A DNA stretch of 33,100 bases from Oscillospiraceae bacterium. GTDB lineage: Bacteria; Bacillota; Clostridia; Oscillospirales; Acutalibacteraceae. Under the pieces are notes generated by a model, which saw only the letters and a list, made by a program, of their open reading frames with translations, was not told the origin of the DNA and searched no databases. How positions within the stretch are numbered: position 1 is the first letter of the stretch; the number at the start of each line of letters is the position of its first letter. The DNA is taken from contig SVOI01000028.1 in the NCBI GenBank assembly GCA_015066465.1, forward strand, positions 1 through 33,100, written 5' to 3'. Below, in pieces: positions 26,887 to 33,100 of this stretch. The position numbers were made by a program, and so were the translations under genes.

Positions 26887-27189
26887 GGGGACTATTCTTT
26901 CCACAAGATTGTTCATAGTGTTTAGTTTTTAGGCGATAATTGAATTTTGAATCACAATAAATTAAATCGGAATGGTGGAGAGTTCTTCGCCTCGCAGTTG
27001 TTTCTTTTGATACAGTTAGTTGGTGAACGGATAAATTTCAAATCATCAATCTACCGACCAACTGCATTTTTACAGTTAACTCGTGTCGAAGAACTCTCCA
27101 CCAACCAAGAAAACATATTTGGTTTAATAGGTTTTTGGCTCGTTTAAAAGTATATTATTAGAAGTAAAACAAAGAAAAGGTGGTCCCCC
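26887..27189. mobile_element. Candidate 303-bp insertion (MITE-like)
   Basis: Ends are GGGGGACTA and the inverse TGGTCCCCC, a short imperfect terminal inverted repeat, flanked on each side by the palindrome CTCTCTTCGAAGAGAG. The related uninterrupted locus at 7320-7350 has this palindrome once. A 131-bp palindromic segment lies exactly in the middle, with 86 bp on each side. A 66-codon open frame at 26947-27147 crosses the palindrome and is not convincing as a gene. Confidence 0.5.
26973..27103. repeat. 131-bp long palindromic segment
   Basis: Perfect 17-bp ends TGGTGGAGAGTTCTTCG (26973-26989) and CGAAGAACTCTCCACCA (27087-27103). Inside, cagttg and caactg words continue the pairing with gaps, so one strand could fold into a long hairpin. 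No protein-like sequence is seen. Confidence 0.75.
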
Positions 27190-27277
27190 TCTCTTCGAAG
27201 AGAGGCGTTTTATAAAGATAACTACATTCGCTCATTTTTATTTTATCTAAATAGATGAATGTGGTTTTTATTTTCTC

Positions 27278-27305
27278 TTGCAAAATAATAAATATATGAT
27301 AAAAT
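27278..27305 (+). promoter_or_regulatory. Promoter of azlCD
   Basis: TTGCAA (27278-27283), 16 bases, TAAAAT (27300-27305), about 36 bases before azlC. Confidence 0.65.
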
Positions 27306-27340
27306 AACTGTATTCATAAAAATTATGCAAGGGATAAAGA

Positions 27341-28072
27341 ATGAACGAAATAAATAGCTTTAAAAAGGGAATTAAGGCTGGACTTCCGATTTGCATTGGT
27401 TATTTTCCTGTATCGTTTGCATTCGGGATATTTTCGGTTGAAAATGGTCTTTCTATTTTACAGGCGGTTTTAATTTCTCTTACAAATTTAACTTCAGCAG
27501 GGCAACTTGCGGCGGTGCCAATAATGGTCGGCGGTGGCACAATAATTGAGCTTATATTAGCACAATTAGTTATAAATTCACGCTATTCACTTATGTCAAT
27601 TTCACTTTCACAGAAACTCGGCAAAAGCGTAAAGATGCCACACAGATTTTTAATAGCTTTCGGCAATACCGATGAGATTTTTGCAGTTGCTTCTTCTAAC
27701 AAAGAAAAAGTCGGCACAAAATATATGTTGGGGTTAATTTTAACTCCTGTTATTGGTTGGGTGTCTGGTACTCTTACGGGTGCTGTTGCGGGTAACATTT
27801 TGCCAGAAGTAGTAACGTCTGCTTTAGGTGTTGCGATTTATGGAATGTTTATTGCAATTGTTGTGCCTGTTATTAAAGAAGAAAAAAACACTGCACTTTG
27901 TGTGGGCGTTGCAATTATACTCAGTTGCATTTTTTACTATGCACCAGTTTTAAAAGAAATTCCAACTGGGTTTACTGTTATAATATGTGCGGTAGTGGCA
28001 AGTGCTTTATTTGCATTTATTAAGCCAATTACAATAGAAGAAATAAAGAATGAGGTGGAAAACAATGGATAA
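27341..28072 (+). CDS. azlC: AzlC-family branched-chain amino acid exporter subunit
   Basis: Large membrane subunit of the AzlCD exporter for branched-chain amino acids and analogues. It is a 243-aa protein with about seven hydrophobic segments. KKGIKAGLPICIGYFPVSFAFG at the start and LINSRYSLMS-like INSRYSLMSISLSQKL in the middle are family-like. RBS AAGGGAT lies before the ATG. The stop overlaps the start of azlD by eight bases. Confidence 0.92.
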   Translation: MNEINSFKKGIKAGLPICIGYFPVSFAFGIFSVENGLSILQAVLISLTNLTSAGQLAAVPIMVGGGTIIELILAQLVINSRYSLMSISLSQKLGKSVKMPHRFLIAFGNTDEIFAVASSNKEKVGTKYMLGLILTPVIGWVSGTLTGAVAGNILPEVVTSALGVAIYGMFIAIVVPVIKEEKNTALCVGVAIILSCIFYYAPVLKEIPTGFTVIICAVVASALFAFIKPITIEEIKNEVENNG

Positions 28073-28382
28073 CACTAAATTCTTGATTTATCTTGTTGCT
28101 ATGGCTGGGGTTACATATCTTGTGAGAATGGTGCCACTCGTACTTGTAAATAAACCAATAAAGAATAAATATATTTTATCTTTTCTTTATTATGTGCCAT
28201 ACACAGTTTTAAGCGTTATGACTGTGCCAGCTATATTTTATGCGACGGATTCCTATATAAGTGCTGCTATTGGTTTTGCAGTTGCGGTTGTTGCCGGACT
28301 TTTAAAACGAAGTCTTGTTCAGGTTGCAGTTTTTTCAAGCATTGCGGTGCTTGTGGTGGAGTTAGTTATGAATTTTATTTAA
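28065..28382 (+). CDS. azlD: AzlD-family small subunit
   Basis: Small partner of AzlC, with four hydrophobic segments in 105 aa. I start at ATG 28065 because GAGGTGG sits upstream inside the end of azlC. The signature YLVRMVPLVLV near the N terminus is typical. Translation is coupled to azlC. A clear terminator follows the stop. Confidence 0.9.
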   Translation: MDNTKFLIYLVAMAGVTYLVRMVPLVLVNKPIKNKYILSFLYYVPYTVLSVMTVPAIFYATDSYISAAIGFAVAVVAGLLKRSLVQVAVFSSIAVLVVELVMNFI

Positions 28383-28388
28383 AATAAG

Positions 28389-28424
28389 AAACACTTGAAA
28401 AGAATGGTAACTTTTCAAGTGTTT
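28389..28424 (+). terminator. Terminator of azlCD
   Basis: Perfect 14-bp stem AAACACTTGAAAAG with CTTTTCAAGTGTTT over an eight-base loop, followed by further T. Confidence 0.92.
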
Positions 28425-28427
28425 TTT

Positions 28428-28592
28428 AGTGATGTTTTTGCTTTGCAAAAGTGATGTTATGCTAAAGCATAGTGATGTTTTACACCTACGCTGTAAAGTG
28501 ATGTTAAGTTTGCTAATAACTTTGCCGAAGGCAAAACATCACTGTGAAACAACTTCACTACGAAGTAACATCACTTGCCGTAAGGCAAACTT
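28428..28592. repeat. Hairpin array with agtgatgtt spacers
   Basis: AGTGATGTT occurs at 28428, 28450, 28471 and 28497, then its inverse AACATCACT at 28535 and 28567. Between them are small hairpins: TTTGCtttGCAAA, ATGCtaaaGCAT, TTACAcctacgcTGTAA, TTTGCCgaaGGCAAA, GTGAAacaaCTTCAC, TTGCCgtaAGGCAA. It begins directly after the azlD terminator and fills the rest of the gap to fumA. It has the same design as 165-325. Confidence 0.75.
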
Positions 28593-28598
28593 AGTTAT

Positions 28599-28645
28599 AA
28601 CAAGCACAAATCGGTTGTTATAAAACAACCGATTTGTGTCTTGTT
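28599..28645 (-). terminator. Hairpin containing the end of fumA
   Basis: A 15-bp perfect stem CACAAATCGGTTGTT (28605-28619) with AACAACCGATTTGTG (28624-28638), extended by six more bp (AACAAG/CTTGTT) past a one-base bulge. The fumA stop codon (28618-28620) is at the loop, so one arm is coding. There is no T-run after it; it may be a weak terminator or a 3' end protector. Confidence 0.6.
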
Positions 28646-29460
28646 ACGTGGCACCCAACGTTCACTGCAACAGGAAGTCCAGCAATATGTGTTGGTGCGG
28701 TTTCTATATTTACTTTAAGTGCAGTAATATCTCCACCAAAGCCTTGTGCACCAATGTTTAATTTATTAACTTCTTTGAGCATTTTTTCTTCTAATTCTTT
28801 GTAATATTCATTTTCATTTGAAATAGAAATATCACGGCAAAGTGCTTTTTTAGAAAGAATTGCCGAGCCCTCAAAATCGCTACCTATACCAACGCCTAAA
28901 ACAACGGGTGGGCAGGGGTTAGCGTCTGCAGTTTTAACTACGTCTACAACAAAATTTATAATATCTTCTTCAGTAGCAGAAGGTGTGAACATTTTAATTT
29001 TGCTCATATTTTCACTGCCAAAGCCTTTTGGGGCGGCGGTTAATTTAACCTTGTCGCCATCAACTATTGAATAATGAACGAGAGCAGGTGTATTGTCGTT
29101 TGTGTTGCCACGGTGAATAGGGTCTTTTACAATTGAACAGCGCATTTTGCCGTCAAAATATGCTTTTTTTACACCGTTATTTATAGCATCATTCAAACTA
29201 CCACCAACAAAATGAACGTCCTGACCAACTTCTATAAAAAGAACTGCCATTCCTGTATCCTGACAAATCGGTATTTCATTCTCTCTTGCAACTTCTAAAT
29301 TTTTACACATATCGCAAAAGATATTTTTTGCGGTTTCATTTGTTTCAGTCTCTTGTGAACTTCTTATAAGCTTTTCTAAAGAAACCGGCAATTCTGCATT
29401 AGCAGAAATAAAAAGCTCTTCAACATTCTTTTCGATTATTGAAACATCAATTTCACGCAT
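28618..29460 (-). CDS. fumA: Class I fumarase / tartrate dehydratase alpha subunit
   Basis: Iron-sulphur hydro-lyase converting fumarate and malate (or tartrate); class I two-part enzymes need a beta subunit. Cys of ICQDTGMAV, NPCPPVV and VNVGCHVTRH are the expected 4Fe-4S ligands. About 280 aa is right for the alpha subunit. I start at ATG 29460, nine bases after GGAGG. No beta-subunit gene is next to it, unlike in most Clostridia. Only 23 bases separate the start from the terminator of yabR, so its promoter must lie inside yabR or it depends on readthrough. Confidence 0.88.
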   Translation of the reverse strand: MREIDVSIIEKNVEELFISANAELPVSLEKLIRSSQETETNETAKNIFCDMCKNLEVARENEIPICQDTGMAVLFIEVGQDVHFVGGSLNDAINNGVKKAYFDGKMRCSIVKDPIHRGNTNDNTPALVHYSIVDGDKVKLTAAPKGFGSENMSKIKMFTPSATEEDIINFVVDVVKTADANPCPPVVLGVGIGSDFEGSAILSKKALCRDISISNENEYYKELEEKMLKEVNKLNIGAQGFGGDITALKVNIETAPTHIAGLPVAVNVGCHVTRHKSVVL

Positions 29461-29483
29461 AATTTTCAACCTCCGTAAATTCT

Positions 29484-29525
29484 AAAAGGGTCTGCAAAAA
29501 ACTTGCGTTTTTTACAGACCCTTTT
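29484..29525 (-). terminator. Terminator between yabR and fumA
   Basis: AAAAGGGTCTG and CAGACCCTTTT pair, with an inner AAAAAAC/GTTTTTT stem. It follows yabR and precedes fumA on the minus strand. Confidence 0.85.
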
Positions 29526-29543
29526 CATCGTATTATAGAAAAA

Positions 29544-30011
29544 TCAGAATCCGCGTTGAGTTCCGCTACCGCCACGGCGTGGAGTAGAGCTACCACGTTT
29601 TGCAGCAGTGTTTTTCTTTAAATCACTCATTCTTTCGTCACTCTTTGTTTTAAAGCGTGCTAACATATCTTCAAAAGACATATTTTCAGGTTCGCTTTTT
29701 TGAGTGCCAGTCCAAACAGGTGGTTGACTTTTCTTTGGTTTATCATAAGTCTTTTTAGGTGCAGGAGCTTCTTCCTGTGGAAGAGCCTTTTTAATAGAAA
29801 GAGCAATTTTGCCCTTTTCATTAATATCAATTACCTTAACTTTAACCTCTTGGTTTTCAGATAATTTTTCATGAATGTCCTTAATATAAGTGTTTGAAAC
29901 TTCAGAAATATGTACCATACCTGTTGATTTGTCAGGGAGTTCAACAAATGCTCCGAAGTTTGTGATGCCGGTAACTTTACCGTCTAAGATTTCGCCGATT
30001 TCTACTGCCAT
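29544..30011 (-). CDS. yabR: S1 RNA-binding domain protein (YabR-like)
   Basis: Residues 1-73 are an S1 domain (IGEILDGKVTGITNFGAFVEL, then GMVHISEVS, then VKVKVIDINEKGKIALSIK). The tail of about 80 residues is Lys/Pro-rich, then Arg/Gly-rich, and looks disordered and nucleic-acid binding. Position after divIC matches yabR of B. subtilis. Likely binds RNA or ribosomes; the exact role is not known. Confidence 0.9.
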   Translation of the reverse strand: MAVEIGEILDGKVTGITNFGAFVELPDKSTGMVHISEVSNTYIKDIHEKLSENQEVKVKVIDINEKGKIALSIKKALPQEEAPAPKKTYDKPKKSQPPVWTGTQKSEPENMSFEDMLARFKTKSDERMSDLKKNTAAKRGSSTPRRGGSGTQRGF

Positions 30012-30041
30012 GAAAGACTTACCTCGTTTTTAAAATAATAA

Positions 30042-30344
30042 TTATGTGCCTGGAGTTATGTCAATATAAACTCTTTCGTCTGTTTTGACATATCCGTTTT
30101 CTCTTGCATATTTTTCAGCAATGGCTGCTTCGTCATTTTCGTCAATAGTTTTCTGAAGAGCTTCGTTTTGTTTTACCTGTTCTTCATATTGAGTCTGGAG
30201 CCCATTAAGCTCTTGCTTTTTTTCATTAATCTCTTTATTAGTATTGAAAAATGAAACTGCAAAATAAATAATTGCCGCCCCAAAAAGTAAAGCCATAACA
30301 ATGCTTATTTGTCTACGTTTTCTGTTAACTCGTTTTTTCTTCAT
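30042..30344 (-). CDS. divIC: Cell-division protein DivIC/FtsB-like
   Basis: Septum formation initiator family: a basic N-terminal tail (KKKRVNRKRR), one membrane segment (near 15-36), a coiled coil (about 37-75), and an outside C-terminal YARENGYVKTDERVYI motif. I start at ATG 30344, after GAAGGAAGG, giving about 100 aa. The start lies inside the end of yabQ (20-base overlap). It joins DivIB and FtsL at the septum in known bacteria. Confidence 0.9.
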   Translation of the reverse strand: MKKKRVNRKRRQISIVMALLFGAAIIYFAVSFFNTNKEINEKKQELNGLQTQYEEQVKQNEALQKTIDENDEAAIAEKYARENGYVKTDERVYIDITPGT

Positions 30345-30885
30345 CGTTATAACCTTCCTTCTTTTTGACATTTTGTTGCTTTCCAAATATACCTAATAAA
30401 TTATACACATATAACCTGAGTTTTGGCAAGTGTTTTTTTCGATTTTTCTCATATTTTTTTTGAAGTTTCTTAAAAAACTGAGAAATTTTCGCTTTTATAT
30501 GAGAAAAAACTCTGAAAATGGCTTTGAAAGGTGCCAAAATGATTTTTAAAAGGAAAGAAAATATTTTGTGAATTGCTTTTACAAAAGCATCTGTAAAGGT
30601 TTTTGCAGCTATTCCAAAAGAGACGTAATAAAAAATAAAACCTAAAATTTCGCCCAAAATCATATAAGAACGAAACTCACCTTTATTAACAGCTAAAAAG
30701 AATAAAAATGTAGCCAAAGAGAAAATTAAAAAGTAAAGAATATCGAAAATAAAAATAATAGCTTTACCTTTTGAAATAGTAAGACGAATTGTTCTTAAAA
30801 TATCATAAACTACGCCCAGAACAAACCCGGCACCCAGAGAGAGTAAAAATAAATTTAACTGCTCACTTTGCTGAAATGAATACAT
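30325..30885 (-). CDS. yabQ: Spore cortex biosynthesis protein YabQ
   Basis: A membrane protein needed for cortex formation, located in the outer forespore membrane in B. subtilis. N-terminal QQSEQLNLFLLSLGAGFVLGVVYDILR is a family mark. Two or three more hydrophobic segments follow, then a long basic tail. I start at ATG 30885, which overlaps the yabP stop (TAATG). At 186 aa it is of normal size. Confidence 0.9.
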   Translation of the reverse strand: MYSFQQSEQLNLFLLSLGAGFVLGVVYDILRTIRLTISKGKAIIFIFDILYFLIFSLATFLFFLAVNKGEFRSYMILGEILGFIFYYVSFGIAAKTFTDAFVKAIHKIFSFLLKIILAPFKAIFRVFSHIKAKISQFFKKLQKKYEKNRKKHLPKLRLYVYNLLGIFGKQQNVKKKEGYNDEEKTS

Positions 30886-31169
30886 TACCTGAAAACCTTT
30901 CCCCAAAGAGAAGTGCTTTTTGGTGCAACATCTGTGTAACTGAGTGAAGCAATATTGCCTTCAACCTGTAATTCACCTATTTCTAAAGAAAGACGTGTAA
31001 TGTGTAATTTTTCACCACGAATGGTAAGCTCGCCTAAATCGGTTACTGCTACAATAGTCTGCTCGTCAAAGCTATCAACGTCATTAACGCCAGTAACTGA
31101 AAGTGTACGTCTGTCCTCTAAAATGCAGTTGTGTGGAAGTAAACTTGTCTTTTTTTCATCTGTTATCAT
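30885..31169 (-). CDS. yabP: Sporulation protein YabP
   Basis: Small sporulation protein required with YabQ for cortex; soluble and beta-rich. HNCILEDRRTLSVTGVNDVDSFDEQTI (about 13-39) and LTIRGEKLHITRLSLEIGELQVEG are typical. The start ATG is preceded by AAAGGGGA inside a strong hairpin and a run of seven T. It heads the yabP-yabQ-divIC-yabR group, in the same order as in B. subtilis. Confidence 0.92.
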   Translation of the reverse strand: MITDEKKTSLLPHNCILEDRRTLSVTGVNDVDSFDEQTIVAVTDLGELTIRGEKLHITRLSLEIGELQVEGNIASLSYTDVAPKSTSLWGKVFR

Positions 31170-31176
31170 AAAAAAA

Positions 31177-31210
31177 TCCCCTTTCAGTAATATATATTAC
31201 CGAAAAGGGA
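31177..31210 (-). promoter_or_regulatory. Hairpin burying the yabP ribosome binding site
   Basis: Two 16-base arms (31195-31210 and 31177-31192) pair fully in the minus-strand RNA, with two G-U pairs, over a tiny AT loop. On the plus strand these two would be A-C mismatches, so the structure is made for the minus strand. The 3' arm ends AAAGGGGA, the yabP RBS, followed by TTTTTTT and ATG. It has the shape of a terminator for the upstream HAD gene. Confidence 0.82.
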
Positions 31211-31219
31211 GTTTTAGAA

Positions 31220-31786
31220 TTATTTTATTTTTTTAATTTTATTGCCTTTTACTAAATAAACGTGTTTACTTATATCCATAAGTGGTTTATCGTTAAATGA
31301 ATCTGTGTAGAGGTCGTCAATTTCTGCATTAGGGTACTTTTCAAAAAATGCCTTTACTTTATTTTCACGAAGGCAAAGTCTTTCGATTTTCCCTTCTTCT
31401 TCATTAATAGAAGTTCCAATGAAATTTTTTATATTAAGTCTTTGGCATATTTCACTTAAAGAAATTTCTGGTGAGCATGAAAGAATTAAATCGTCATCTT
31501 TTCTGACTTCTTCATAAAATGGTTTTATGTTTTTTTCGTGTTCATCCCAGAATTCTTTCATACAATTTTTGTAGTGAGGGTTTTCTATATAGTAATCAAG
31601 TGCTCTTTGAGCGTATTTGTTTATAGCTTCTTCTACAGAGAGTTTACCTAACTTGTATTTTGTAAAAGCAATAACAACAGTAGGCATAAAGGTTATAAGC
31701 TTCTTATCCTTTTTCATAAAGAATTTAAAAAGGTCAAAAGCACTTTCACCATCATAAATTGTGTTGTCAAAATCATATACATTCAT
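31220..31786 (-). CDS. HAD-superfamily phosphatase (subclass IB, SerB-like)
   Basis: Hydrolyses an unknown phosphomonoester. Motif I is DFDNTIYDGES (Asp5, Asp7), motif II is the Ser in LSCSPEIS near 104, motif III Lys is near 143, motif IV is TDSFNDKPLM. The helical cap between about 15 and 90 fits the IB class. It overlaps the MFS gene by 14 bases, so the two are coupled. It could act on the compound the transporter brings in. Confidence 0.85.
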   Translation of the reverse strand: MNVYDFDNTIYDGESAFDLFKFFMKKDKKLITFMPTVVIAFTKYKLGKLSVEEAINKYAQRALDYYIENPHYKNCMKEFWDEHEKNIKPFYEEVRKDDDLILSCSPEISLSEICQRLNIKNFIGTSINEEEGKIERLCLRENKVKAFFEKYPNAEIDDLYTDSFNDKPLMDISKHVYLVKGNKIKKIK

Positions 31787-33041
31787 TTTGTTTAAACCTG
31801 TTCCATTTTTTAATATTGAGTGTGGTGAAGAGTAAAGCGATTATATCAATTACAATCCACACAATAACAGTACCATTCCAGCCTATGTTATCTGAAATAA
31901 TACCGAAGCCATAAGTAGCTGCGGCACAGCCTATGTAAGCAGTAGCGTTCATAACACCCGTAACAGTTGCGGTTTTGCCGTATTTTGCAAATTGCATTGG
32001 CACCAAGGTAATAATCATATAGTTAAAGGTGTGCATTGCGGTAGTGCCGAGTGCTAAAAGAATAACGCTTACAACAACTGGTAAATTCTTCATAAATATG
32101 AGGAACGTAAATGGAATTAAAACAAATGTTAAAATAGCGGCACCAGTTTTAAGCTCATCTTTTTTAAATATCTTATTATATAAAGGAGTAACAATGTAGT
32201 TACCGCTTAAATTTACTATTGGGAGAATTATAGAAACGAATACAGAGAATGCAACAGGGGTATTATAAGTTTCTGTAATCATAGTTGGTACCCAGGTGGT
32301 AATACCTTCTTTAATAGCACCGTGAATTGCATCGGCTGGTAAAACTAAAAGAAGACCAGCAGAGAGGAAAAGTGGCAAAAATTTACCAGCATTTTTATTT
32401 TGTTCACTTTTTTTGTTATTATTAAGAGGAGTTGAAATTTCAACCTCTTTAATGTGTTTTTTAGAAAGAATGTAAGTAGCGGTAAAGAAAACACCTGAGA
32501 AAAGAAGCACAATAGTTGAAGTGTAGAAAACATATTTCCAGTTGAAAAAGTTAATAGAAACAGATGCTAAAATATAAGCGAGTACAGTACCAATAGGAAG
32601 CGTTGCCGAAATATTAAGACACGCCTTAGAGCGCATATCGTAATTAATAATATTTGCTAAAATTTTAAGAATTGCCGCCCAAAGAAGAGAGAGGGCAAAG
32701 CCATTAAAGCCCCAGACAATCGCCATAGAAACGTTGGTGATGCAGAACGTCATTACAGTGTTAGCACCAGCAGAAAGAAACGTTCCTAAAATAATCATTT
32801 TAAAAGGCGAAATTTTATCGCCTAAAAATCCGTTTATAATCTGGAAAAAGCCATAAACTATAAAGAATGCAGAACCAATAATACCAGCTTGTGACTTAGT
32901 GAAAAGACCTTCTTCTAAAATATCTGGCAAAGCGGCGGAGTAGTTGATTCTGCCGACGTAAGATGCGGCATAAGCTATAAAACACGCTATGAAAACAAGC
33001 GTAGAATATTTTTTGCTTTCTAAATAATGTTGTGTTTTCAA
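31773..33041 (-). CDS. MFS transporter, organophosphate:phosphate antiporter-like
   Basis: A 12-segment transporter of the GlpT/UhpT type by general look. YAASYVGRINYSAALPDI near the start, and GDKISPFKMIILGTFLSAGANTVM (motif A region) are OPA-like; WVPTMITETYNTP starts the second half. Start codon is TTG 33041, with AGGAAG eight bases before. It is followed by an overlapping HAD phosphatase. Substrate unknown, perhaps a phosphorylated small molecule. Positions 33042-33100 hold only the RBS and AT-rich DNA. Confidence 0.85.
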   Translation of the reverse strand: MKTQHYLESKKYSTLVFIACFIAYAASYVGRINYSAALPDILEEGLFTKSQAGIIGSAFFIVYGFFQIINGFLGDKISPFKMIILGTFLSAGANTVMTFCITNVSMAIVWGFNGFALSLLWAAILKILANIINYDMRSKACLNISATLPIGTVLAYILASVSINFFNWKYVFYTSTIVLLFSGVFFTATYILSKKHIKEVEISTPLNNNKKSEQNKNAGKFLPLFLSAGLLLVLPADAIHGAIKEGITTWVPTMITETYNTPVAFSVFVSIILPIVNLSGNYIVTPLYNKIFKKDELKTGAAILTFVLIPFTFLIFMKNLPVVVSVILLALGTTAMHTFNYMIITLVPMQFAKYGKTATVTGVMNATAYIGCAAATYGFGIISDNIGWNGTVIVWIVIDIIALLFTTLNIKKWNRFKQNECI

Positions 33042-33100
33042 ATAATCGCTTCCTAAAATAAAATAACAAGGAATATTCTACCATATTTAAAAGTAGTGTC

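Larger units (their letters stand above)
26693..27270. repeat. Modular intergenic element E8, interrupted
   Basis: Left arm 26693-26725 (taattcggaattcgtaatgcg words, starting in the spoIIR stop codon), a part nearly the inverse of E3 (to about 26790), core B' with ATTCTATCATTT (26805-26816) and AAATGATAGGAT (26839-26850), palindrome CTCTCTTCGAAGAGAG (26871-26886), an inner 303-bp segment, the same palindrome again (27189-27204), and core A' at 27220-27266. It fills the 645-base gap between spoIIR and azlC. Confidence 0.75.

Noticed and set aside
26947..27147. 66-codon open frame in the spoIIR-azlC gap
   Set aside because: It runs through the 131-bp palindrome, has no good RBS, and its sequence does not look like a protein domain.
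28428..28592. Possible CRISPR array (repeats with changing spacers)
   Set aside because: Repeats are 9 bp, spacers are 12-29 bp and are themselves hairpins, orientation flips half way, and no cas gene is in the window.
28429..28623. 64-codon open frame over the hairpin array
   Set aside because: Its residues come from the repeated words and hairpins; no RBS and it runs into the fumA hairpin.

Overview
The window looks like chromosome from a low-GC, endospore-forming member of the Clostridia, probably Oscillospirales/Ruminococcaceae-like. The reasons are the sporulation genes (spoIIR, yabP, yabQ), an L27 with a cleavable N-terminal extension next to the Prp protease, an hrcA-grpE-dnaK-dnaJ operon under a CIRCE operator, class II GalT, AT-rich intergenic DNA and GGTGG/AAAGG ribosome binding sites. 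A species cannot be named from this sequence alone.

Layout. 1-370: the 3' half of a tRNA-Arg(ACG), from the anticodon loop to CCA, followed by its terminator. This looks like the far end (attR) of an integrated element lying to the left. It is followed by an array of small hairpins. 372-3068: a small unknown protein, an orphan ethanolamine transporter (eutH) and an SGNH esterase. 3194-7212: a tightly packed helD-lipoprotein-GNAT operon. 7433-8485: a compact repressor module of two XRE regulators divergent from two small proteins, with two matching operators around face-to-face promoters. 8666-12973: class I lysyl-tRNA synthetase with a fused tRNA-binding domain, and a nadE-pepD operon. 13125-14627: galT. 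14850-19560: the heat-shock operon. 19821-21219: GT2 and GtrA membrane glycosylation pair. 21447-22360: rplU-prp-rpmA with a leader. 22778-24762: RluA-type pseudouridine synthase and a PHP phosphatase. 25099-26695: ispE and spoIIR. 27341-28382: azlCD. 28618-31169: yabP-yabQ-divIC-yabR (B. subtilis-like synteny) followed by an orphan fumarase alpha subunit. 31220-33041: MFS transporter and HAD phosphatase.

Between the genes lies a dense family of modular intergenic repeats (at least eight places). Each has a conserved hairpin core with TATCATTT / AAATGATA arms, usually two small hairpins flanking it, and outer inverted arms made of short degenerate tandem repeats. The arm sequence comes in several unrelated classes while the core and layout stay the same. 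The elements sit mostly at convergent gene ends, and their arms supply or abut the stop codons of flanking genes. One copy (26693-27270) seems to carry a 303-bp insertion when compared with a related uninterrupted copy at 7261-7410. A second repeat grammar, 6-9 bp direct repeats separated by tiny hairpins and then inverted, occurs at 165-325 and 28428-28592.

Regulatory signals worth attention are strong hairpins that bury the ribosome binding site of two sporulation genes (spoIIR, yabP), paired palindromes upstream of the pseudouridine synthase, and divergent promoters that share one -35 box.
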